Source of the DNA: Kitasatospora sp. SolWspMP-SS2h
GTDB taxonomy: Bacteria; Actinomycetota; Actinomycetes; Streptomycetales; Streptomycetaceae
Reading direction: 5' to 3'
Assembly: GCF_003259315.1 (NCBI RefSeq)
Contig: NZ_QLLT01000006.1
Coordinates: forward strand, 195,166 to 259,165
DNA: 64,000 nt
Position 1 is the stretch's first letter; each line of letters starts with the position of its first letter. The notes below the pieces were generated by a model, which was given only the letters and a program-made list of their open reading frames with translations, was not told the DNA's origin and searched no databases. The position numbers and the translations under genes are program-made. Positions 58,038-64,000 of the stretch are shown piece after piece.

Positions 58038-58976
58038 TCAGCCGTTCCGCCGGGCGACGAAGATCGCCGTGCCGGGGATGTGCCGGCCGCGCAGCGGACT
58101 CCAGCCGCCCCACTCCTGTTCCAACTCCTCGGGCCACTCCGGCTCGACCAGGTCCAGCAGCGTGAACCCGGCCGCGACCAGCTCGCGGACCCGGTCGCCG
58201 AGCGTCCGGTGGTGCTCGACGTAGGTGGCGGTGCCCTGCTCGTCCTGCTCGACGTACGGGGTGCGGTCGAAGTACGAGGAGGTGGCGGTCAGCCCCTCCA
58301 CCCCGGGCTCGTCCGGGAACGCCCAGCGGATCGGGTGGGTCACCGAGAACACCCACCGCCCGCCCGGCCGCAGCACCCGGTGCACCTCGCGCATCAGCCG
58401 CGCGGTGTCCGCGCTGAACGGCACCGCGCCGTACGCCGAGCACGCGTGGTCGAACGAGCCGTCCGCGAACGGCAGCACCGCCGCGTCCGCCTGCACCACC
58501 GCGACGGGCGCCAGTCCGCGGCCCAGGTCGATCCGGCGGGAGTGCTGCAACTGCCGGTAGGAGATGTCCAGCGCGACCGGCCGGGCCCCCCGGGCGGCCA
58601 GCCAGCGCGAGCACTGCGCGGCGCCGGAGCCGATCTCCAGCACGTCCGCGCCCTCGAGCGCGGCCGGCTCGCCGAGCAGCCGCACCTCGGCCTCGTCCAC
58701 GCCCTCCGGGCACCAGGTGAACCGGTCGTCCCCGAGGAACTCGCCGTGCTCGTCCTGGTAGTCGTCCGCGTTCCGGTCCCACCAGTGCCGGCTGGCCCGG
58801 CTCGACTCGCGCTCCCCGGCCTCCCGCCGCAGCGCCTCGTCGCCGTCCTCCTCGTCCGGCCCGTCCTCGCGCGCCCCTCCCCGGGGCGCGGAGGGCACGT
58901 CGTACGCGGACGGGTCGTACCCGCCGGGCTCGTCGTCGCGGGGCTCGTCGGGGCCGGGGGCGGTGGAGTGGGTCAT
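58038..58976 (-). CDS. Class I SAM-dependent methyltransferase
   Basis: This 312-aa protein has an acidic disordered N-terminus (about 75 residues, rich in Asp/Glu/Gly/Pro) before a Rossmann-type methyltransferase domain. Motif I is ADVLEIGSGAAQCSRWLAARG, motif II VALDISYRQLQ, then VQADAAVLPFADGSFDHACS and VLRPGGRWVFSVTHPIRWAF. Features such as WWDRNADDYQDEHGEFL are typical of the streptomycete family. The substrate is unknown. An upstream in-frame GTG (58988) is an alternative start. It is divergent from rpsA and 5 bp ahead of hrpB. Confidence 0.88.
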   Translation of the reverse strand: MTHSTAPGPDEPRDDEPGGYDPSAYDVPSAPRGGAREDGPDEEDGDEALRREAGERESSRASRHWWDRNADDYQDEHGEFLGDDRFTWCPEGVDEAEVRLLGEPAALEGADVLEIGSGAAQCSRWLAARGARPVALDISYRQLQHSRRIDLGRGLAPVAVVQADAAVLPFADGSFDHACSAYGAVPFSADTARLMREVHRVLRPGGRWVFSVTHPIRWAFPDEPGVEGLTATSSYFDRTPYVEQDEQGTATYVEHHRTLGDRVRELVAAGFTLLDLVEPEWPEELEQEWGGWSPLRGRHIPGTAIFVARRNG

Positions 58977-59158
58977 GGGATCCGTCACGTAGGCTATGGG
59001 CTTGCGGAAGCGCTGCTGCTGCGGAGCCGGCCCCGTACGGGGGCCGGGTCGGGCGGTGGCATCCGGGGTAGGGCCGGTGTTCCAGGCGCGGTGAGAAGCG
59101 CTGTTGGAGGATATGGCCTGATCCGTCCCGGGCTCTACCGGTCTCGTCGGCTTCGGCG

Positions 59159-59187
59159 TTGACCGTGCCGGGGTGTCCCCGTATGCT
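59159..59187 (+). promoter_or_regulatory. rpsA promoter
   Basis: TTGACC (59159-59164) and TATGCT (59182-59187) with 17-bp spacing form a strong housekeeping-sigma promoter. The predicted start leaves a leader of about 210 nt before rpsA, a length at which autoregulation by S1 would be possible. Confidence 0.75.
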
Positions 59188-59404
59188 ACAAGTTGCGCTG
59201 CGGGCCTGCGCGCCTCGGACGGAGCAGGTCGCGCTCGCATCTGTCGAAGACCCCACGGTCGTCAGACGGACACCGGGAATCCTGTACTGCGGGAGTCCTT
59301 TCGGTGGGCCGTTTTCTGGCCTGTACGGCTTTCGGTGGGAGCGATCAGGGCCCCCCGCGTGGCATTACCTACGACTTCATGTCCGTACCGGAGCCCTTTT
59401 CCTA

Positions 59405-60898
59405 ATGACGAGCCCCACCGACACCTCTGTCAGCACCACCCCGCAGGTTGCGGTCAACGACATCGGCGACGCGGACGCGTTCCTCGCCGCGATCGACGAG
59501 ACCATCAAGTACTTCAACGACGGCGACATCGTTGAGGGCGTCATCGTGAAGGTCGACCGTGACGAGGTGCTCCTCGACATCGGTTACAAGACCGAGGGTG
59601 TCATCCCGTCCCGCGAGCTCTCGATCAAGCACGACGTCGACCCCCACGAGGTTGTCTCCGTTGGCGACAACATCGAGGCCCTGGTTCTCCAGAAGGAGGA
59701 CAAGGAGGGTCGCCTGATCCTGTCCAAGAAGCGTGCGCAGTACGAGCGCGCCTGGGGCACGATCGAGAAGATCAAGGAAGAGGACGGCATCGTCACCGGT
59801 ACCGTCATCGAGGTCGTCAAGGGTGGTCTCATCCTCGACATCGGCCTCCGTGGCTTCCTCCCGGCCTCGCTGGTCGAGATGCGCCGCGTCCGCGACCTCC
59901 AGCCCTACGTGGGCAAGGAGCTCGAGGCGAAGATCATCGAGCTGGACAAGAACCGCAACAACGTGGTCCTGTCCCGCCGCGCCTGGCTGGAGCAGACCCA
60001 GAGCGAGGTCCGCCAGACCTTCCTCACCACCCTGCAGAAGGGCCAGGTGCGCTCCGGCGTCGTCTCCTCGATCGTCAACTTCGGTGCGTTCGTCGACCTC
60101 GGCGGCGTGGACGGTCTGGTGCACGTCTCCGAGCTGTCCTGGAAGCACATCGACCACCCGAACGAGGTTGTCGAGGTCGGTCAGGAGGTCACCGTCGAGG
60201 TCCTCGACGTGGACATGGACCGCGAGCGCGTCTCCCTGTCGCTGAAGGCGACCCAGGAGGACCCGTGGCAGCAGTTCGCCCGGACCCACCAGATCTCGCA
60301 GGTCGTCCCGGGTAAGGTCACCAAGCTGGTTCCGTTCGGTGCGTTCGTCCGCGTGGACGAGGGCATCGAGGGCCTGGTCCACATCTCCGAGCTGGCCGAG
60401 CGCCACGTCGAGATCCCGGAGCAGGTCGTCCAGGTCGGCGACGAGATCTTCGTCAAGGTCATCGACATCGACCTCGAGCGCCGCCGCATCAGCCTCTCGC
60501 TGAAGCAGGCCAACGAGTCCCTCGGTGCCGACCCGGCGTCGGTCGAGTTCGACCCGACCCTGTACGGCATGGCCGCGTCCTACGACGACCAGGGCAACTA
60601 CATCTACCCGGAGGGCTTCGACCCCGAGGCGAACGACTGGCTGCCCGGCTTCGAGAAGCAGCGCGAGGAGTGGGAGCGGCAGTACGCCGAGGCCCAGGCC
60701 CGCTTCGAGCAGCACCAGGCCCAGGTCATCAAGTCCCGCGAGGCCGACGCGGCTGCCGCCGCCGAGGCCGGCGAGGAGGCCCCGGTCTCCGGCGGTGGCG
60801 GCTCGTACTCCTCCAGCAGCGACGAGACCTCCGGCGCGCTCGCCTCGGACGAGGCCCTGGCCGCGCTCCGCGAGAAGCTGGCCGGCGGCCAGAGCTGA
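59405..60898 (+). CDS. rpsA: 30S ribosomal protein S1
   Basis: This 497-aa protein has four S1 RNA-binding domains: GDIVEGVIVKVDRDEVLLDI, DGIVTGTVIEVVKGGLILDI, GQVRSGVVSSIVNFGAFVDL, and PGKVTKLVPFGAFVRVDE. Actinobacterial S1 has four rather than the six of E. coli. A charged C-terminal helix (EEWERQYAEAQARFEQHQAQ) and a Gly/Ser linker end the protein. The ATG gives the standard MTSPTDTS N-terminus. Codon use is visibly milder in GC (many GGT, GTT, CGT), as expected for a highly expressed gene. Confidence 0.97.
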   Translation: MTSPTDTSVSTTPQVAVNDIGDADAFLAAIDETIKYFNDGDIVEGVIVKVDRDEVLLDIGYKTEGVIPSRELSIKHDVDPHEVVSVGDNIEALVLQKEDKEGRLILSKKRAQYERAWGTIEKIKEEDGIVTGTVIEVVKGGLILDIGLRGFLPASLVEMRRVRDLQPYVGKELEAKIIELDKNRNNVVLSRRAWLEQTQSEVRQTFLTTLQKGQVRSGVVSSIVNFGAFVDLGGVDGLVHVSELSWKHIDHPNEVVEVGQEVTVEVLDVDMDRERVSLSLKATQEDPWQQFARTHQISQVVPGKVTKLVPFGAFVRVDEGIEGLVHISELAERHVEIPEQVVQVGDEIFVKVIDIDLERRRISLSLKQANESLGADPASVEFDPTLYGMAASYDDQGNYIYPEGFDPEANDWLPGFEKQREEWERQYAEAQARFEQHQAQVIKSREADAAAAAEAGEEAPVSGGGGSYSSSSDETSGALASDEALAALREKLAGGQS

Positions 60899-61250
60899 AG
60901 CACGGCGCTTCGGCTGCCGCGTAGCTGACTGACGGCAACTCCCGCCCAGGGTTCCCCTGGGCGGGAGTTGCCGTTTTCCCCGCCCGTCCCCACCCGCCCG
61001 TCCACCCGCCCGTGCGCGGACCGGGGTGCGGTGGTGCGGTGAGGGGCTGTTCAGTGCAGGCCGGCCTGCTCGCCGCCGCCCTCCTGGGGGCGCGCTGACT
61101 CCCCGACCCGCCCCCCGGCCCGGTGTGCAGTGAGTGGGGCTTAAGTGGCTTTTATGTGAAGGGGATTGTGAGATGAGGCTCATCGTCCGCCTATAGGACG
61201 AAAACGTAGTCACGCATACATTGAGGGGACTTGTCCGAAAGGCTCCCCGC
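60899..61250 (+). other. 352-bp gap between rpsA and MMPL gene
   Basis: It contains the rpsA terminator, then about 150 bp of GC-rich DNA without a supported gene. From about 61135 an AT-richer stretch probably carries the MMPL promoter; it includes TATAGG (61192-61197) and a small hairpin CGTCC-GCCTATA-GGACG. Confidence 0.5.
60933..60977 (+). terminator. rpsA terminator
   Basis: A perfect 18-bp stem (CGGCAACTCCCGCCCAGG with its complement), a 5-nt loop and a TTTT tail make this the clearest intrinsic terminator in the window, 34 bp after rpsA. Confidence 0.92.
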
Positions 61251-63455
61251 ATGCGCAGCTCCCGCTCCACCGCAGCAGAGGTCCAGGTTTCCCAGGTTTC
61301 CGGTCGGTTGGCCGCGCTGGGGCGAGTGTGTTTCCGGCACCGGCGTTGGGTGCTGGCGTTCTGGGCGCTGGTGCTCGCGGTGGGGGTGGTGTTCGGCGGG
61401 CGGGTGTTCGAGGGGTCGGTGGCGGCCACCGGCAGCGGCGGGTCGGAGTCGGCCGCCGGGACGGCGGTCGTGCAGGCGGCGGACCCGGTGCAGGGCACGG
61501 TGACGGCGGTGGTGGACGGGCCGGCGGTGGCCGACCCGGCGGTGCGGGCCGCGGTCGAGGGGGCGAGCGCGGAGGTAACGAAGCTGCCGGGCGTGGTCTC
61601 GGTGGCGGACACGTACGGCACGGGCGGGCAGCTGACCGCGAGCGACGGCAAGGCGTCGCTGGTGAGCGTGCGGATGGCGGACGGGTCGACGGCGAAGCAG
61701 CTGGCGGCGGTGACCGACCGGCTGGAGCGGATCGACGCGGACGGCGCGCACACCGTGGTCGGCGGCGACCTGGTGCTCCAGCAGGAGGTGAAGGACCAGA
61801 CCGCGAAGGACACCAGGTTCGGCGAGATCGTGACGCTGCCGCTCACCCTGGTGGTGATGGTGCTGGTGTTCGGCGGGCTGGCCGCGGCGGGGCTGCCGGG
61901 CATCGGGGCGATCGCCTCGGTGGGCGGGGCGCTGCTGGCGATGTTCGGGTTCAGCAAGCTGATGGACATCGACACCTCGGTGCTGCCGATCGCGACGGTG
62001 CTGGGCCTGGGCCTGTCGATCGACTACGCGCTGCTGATGGTGAACCGGTTCCGGGAGGAGCGCGGCCACGGCGCGGACATCGCGCAGGCGGTGGAGCGCA
62101 CGGCGGCCACGGCGGGCCGGACGGTGGCGTTCTCGGGGCTGACGGTGGCGGTCGCACTGAGCGGGCTGTTCGTGTTCACCAGCCCGGTGTTCCGGGCGGT
62201 CGCGGTGGCGGGCGTGAGCGTGGTGGTGATCGCGGTGGCGGCGGCGCTGACCCTGGTGCCGGCGCTGCTGGGCTTCATGGGGCGGCGGATCAAGGCGCCG
62301 ACCGCGCCCGTCCCGGACGAGGGGTTCTTCTCCCGGACGGTGCGCCGGGTGCAGCGCCGGGCGGTGCCGGTGATGCTGGCCTGCGTGGCGCTGCTGCTGG
62401 CGGCGGGGGCGCCGTTCCTGGGCTCGCACTTCCGCAACTCGGGGGCGGACGTGCTGCCGAAGAGCTTCGCGTCCCGGCAGGTCGCCGAGACGGTCGAGGC
62501 GCGCTTCCCCGGGCAGGTCCCGGCGCCGGTGCAGGTGGTCGTCGAGGGGACGGCGCAGCAGGCCCAGCGGTACGCGGACGACGTGGTGGCGGAGCTGCCG
62601 GGCGTGGCGGGCGTCCGGTCGGTGGCGCCGGTCTCGGACGGCGTGCAGACCGTGGACGTGCTGGTCAAGGGCGACCCGCAGGGCGCCGGGGCCAAGCGAG
62701 TGGTCGGCGAGCTGCGCTCCGAGCGCGGCGGCCTGGAGACGTACGTGACGGGCGACGCGGCGTCGCTGGTGGACTTCCAGCACGAGATCGGCTCGCGCGG
62801 GCCGTGGGCGCTGGGCCTGGTCGCGGCCGGGACGCTGGTGCTGCTGTTCCTGATGACCGGGTCGGTGGTGCTGCCGGTGAAGGCGCTGCTGATGAACGTG
62901 CTCTCGCTGGGGGCGTCGCTGGGCGCGCTGACCCTGGTGTTCCAGCACGGGTACTTCAGCTCGCTGCTCGGGTTCACGCCGACCGGCGGCCTGGAGACGG
63001 TGATCCCGGTGCTGGTGTTCGCCTTCGCGTTCGGGCTGTCGATGGACTACGAGGTGTTCCTGCTCGCGCGGATCAAGGAGCTGCACGACCAGGGGTACGA
63101 CTGCGCGAGGTCGGTGCAGCTCGGCCTCCAGCGCAGCGGTCGGATCATCACCTCGGCCGGGCTGCTGATGGTGATCGTGTTCGCCGGGTTCGCCGCCGGG
63201 CAGATGCTCATGGTCAAGCAGATGGGCATCGCGCTGGCGGTGGCCGTCGCGGTGGACGCCACCCTGGTGCGGACCCTGCTGGTGCCCGCCACCATGACGC
63301 TGTTCGGCCGGCTCAACTGGTGGGCGCCCGCCCCGCTGCGCCGCCTGCACCGGATCGTCGGCCTGCACGAGCACGTCGAGCTGCCGCCGCTGCGCCCGGT
63401 GGTGCTGCCCGCGCCGCGGCTGGTGAAGCGCCGCGGCCTGGTGGGTGCGCCGTAG
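61251..63455 (+). CDS. MMPL-family RND transporter
   Basis: This 734-aa membrane protein has two repeats of one helix, a large extracytoplasmic loop and five helices. Helix 1 is WVLAFWALVLAVGVVFGG. The first RND core is GLGLSIDYALLMVNRFREE, with the Asp-Tyr pair that relays protons. The second copy is FAFGLSMDYEVFLLARIKE. The motif FSGLTVAVALSGLFVF is typical of MMPL proteins. These exporters move lipids, siderophores or hydrophobic compounds; the cargo is unknown. The ATG at 61251 is preferred over a TTG at 61221. There is no adjacent regulator within the window. Confidence 0.92.
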   Translation: MRSSRSTAAEVQVSQVSGRLAALGRVCFRHRRWVLAFWALVLAVGVVFGGRVFEGSVAATGSGGSESAAGTAVVQAADPVQGTVTAVVDGPAVADPAVRAAVEGASAEVTKLPGVVSVADTYGTGGQLTASDGKASLVSVRMADGSTAKQLAAVTDRLERIDADGAHTVVGGDLVLQQEVKDQTAKDTRFGEIVTLPLTLVVMVLVFGGLAAAGLPGIGAIASVGGALLAMFGFSKLMDIDTSVLPIATVLGLGLSIDYALLMVNRFREERGHGADIAQAVERTAATAGRTVAFSGLTVAVALSGLFVFTSPVFRAVAVAGVSVVVIAVAAALTLVPALLGFMGRRIKAPTAPVPDEGFFSRTVRRVQRRAVPVMLACVALLLAAGAPFLGSHFRNSGADVLPKSFASRQVAETVEARFPGQVPAPVQVVVEGTAQQAQRYADDVVAELPGVAGVRSVAPVSDGVQTVDVLVKGDPQGAGAKRVVGELRSERGGLETYVTGDAASLVDFQHEIGSRGPWALGLVAAGTLVLLFLMTGSVVLPVKALLMNVLSLGASLGALTLVFQHGYFSSLLGFTPTGGLETVIPVLVFAFAFGLSMDYEVFLLARIKELHDQGYDCARSVQLGLQRSGRIITSAGLLMVIVFAGFAAGQMLMVKQMGIALAVAVAVDATLVRTLLVPATMTLFGRLNWWAPAPLRRLHRIVGLHEHVELPPLRPVVLPAPRLVKRRGLVGAP

Positions 63456-63478
63456 CCGGACCCGCCGGGCCGCGGCCG

Positions 63479-63490
63479 TAGGCTGGCCGC
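63479..63490 (+). promoter_or_regulatory. Candidate -10 box of the MBL gene
   Basis: TAGGCT (63479-63484) ends 6 nt before the ATG, the same layout as at pyk, suggesting a leaderless transcript. Confidence 0.4.
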
Positions 63491-64000
63491 ATGCGACTGA
63501 CGAAGTTCGGCCACGCCTGCGTCCGGATCGAGCACGCGCGGGGGGCGGCGCTGATCGACCCCGGCATGTTCAGCGGGACGGAGGTGGTGGCGGACGTGAA
63601 CGCCCTGCTGATCACCCACGAGCACGCCGACCACTTCACCGAGCAGCAGGTCCGGGCCGCCGTCGAGGCCAACCCGGGCCTGCGGGTGTACACCAACTCG
63701 GCCGTGGCCCGGCAGCTGGAGGGCATCGGCGCCCGGGTGACGGTGGTCGGCGACGGCGACGCGTTCGACCTGGACGGCCTGCCGGTGACGGTGCACGGCG
63801 AGTGGCACGCCGAGATCCACCCCGACATCCCGCGCATCCCCAACATCGGCTTCCTGCTCGGCGGCCGGGCCTTCCACCCGGGCGACGCGCTGACCCTCCC
63901 GCCGGACACCGTCGACACCCTGCTGCTGCCGCTCGGCGCGCCCTGGCTGCGGGCCGGCGAACTGGTCGACTACCTGCGCGAGACCCAGCCCCGGCAGGCG
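63491..64000 (+). CDS. MBL-fold metallo-hydrolase, 3' truncated by window
   Basis: The first 170 residues are visible and the frame is open at the window edge. MRLTKFGHACVRIEHARGAA begins the beta-lactamase-like fold. The metal motif THEHADHF supplies H43, H45, D47 and H48; later NIGFLLGGRAFHPGDAL holds another metal Asp/His region. This matches the UlaG/L-ascorbate-lactonase-like MBL group. The substrate is unknown. It starts 35 bp after the MMPL gene and has its own -10 box. Confidence 0.85.
   Translation, partial: MRLTKFGHACVRIEHARGAALIDPGMFSGTEVVADVNALLITHEHADHFTEQQVRAAVEANPGLRVYTNSAVARQLEGIGARVTVVGDGDAFDLDGLPVTVHGEWHAEIHPDIPRIPNIGFLLGGRAFHPGDALTLPPDTVDTLLLPLGAPWLRAGELVDYLRETQPRQA

Noticed and set aside
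61060..61105. Minus-strand frame ending ESARPQEGGGEQAGLH with a stop, in the gap after rpsA
   Set aside because: The frame reaches an upstream stop after about 30 codons with no start codon or ribosome site; it could be a gene remnant but nothing supports it.

Overview
The window is about 64 kb of very GC-rich DNA (low- to mid-70s % GC by eye, strong G/C bias at third codon positions). Gene content and order are those of the conserved chromosomal core of Streptomyces and its close relatives (Kitasatospora, Streptacidiphilus): a his operon with priA and no trpF, the trpC-trpM-trpB-trpA order, gltB-gltD, pyk, an ANTAR response regulator, a livKHMGF transporter, polA, hrpB and rpsA. I see no insertion sequence, prophage, CRISPR array or integrase. 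The accessory material consists of small insertions between conserved genes.

Layout. 1-6.6 kb: a truncated NYN-domain protein, an ABC drug-efflux-type pair, a DUF2567 membrane protein, a YbaK-like deacylase, a LON-substrate-binding-domain protein and a large membrane protein. 6.7-12.6 kb: the histidine operon hisD-hisC-hisB-(47-aa membrane peptide)-hisH-priA-(RidA-like)-hisF, closed by a strong hairpin. 12.7-15.9 kb: an accessory patch with a DinB-like protein, a septum-formation-domain protein and a two-gene WXG100/ESX-like unit. 16.0-18.0 kb: hisI and trpE. 18.0-19.9 kb: an SDR dehydrogenase and an XRE regulator, opposite in strand to the surrounding genes. 20.0-25.2 kb: three small membrane proteins, then trpC, trpM, trpB, trpA and a terminator. 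25.3-29.2 kb: envelope redox and lipoprotein genes (MauE/DoxX, DsbA-like, lgt) and a VIT-family metal transporter. 29.2-35.8 kb: glutamate synthase gltBD behind a long leader. 36-44.4 kb: XRE regulator, aldehyde dehydrogenase, a secreted 5'-nucleotidase, pyruvate kinase, a lipoprotein, a tRNA-Leu(CAA) and an ANTAR response regulator. 44.5-50.2 kb: branched-chain amino-acid ABC transporter on the minus strand. 50.5-64 kb: a membrane protein, a hotdog thioesterase, polA, a GNAT acetyltransferase, hrpB, a methyltransferase, rpsA, an MMPL transporter and a truncated MBL-fold hydrolase.

How the genes fit together. The middle of the window is an amino-acid metabolism block. PriA probably serves both histidine and tryptophan synthesis because no trpF is present here, and TrpM, PF09534 and HGxxPAAW proteins accompany the trp genes. 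GltBD supplies glutamate, and a candidate tandem pair of ARG boxes overlaps its promoter. The liv operon imports branched-chain amino acids; a hairpin after livK probably sets the ratio of binding protein to membrane components.

The observations I rate highest are the gltB promoter with paired ARG-box-like sites, a tRNA-Leu(CAA) with a short variable arm, the WXG100-like gene pair inserted between hisF and hisI, a perfect 24-bp inverted repeat inside hrpB, and a series of genes whose -10 boxes lie only 5-10 nt before the start codon (probable leaderless mRNAs). I did not find a clear-cut new defence or biosynthetic system. The WXG pair is the best candidate for an undescribed module.
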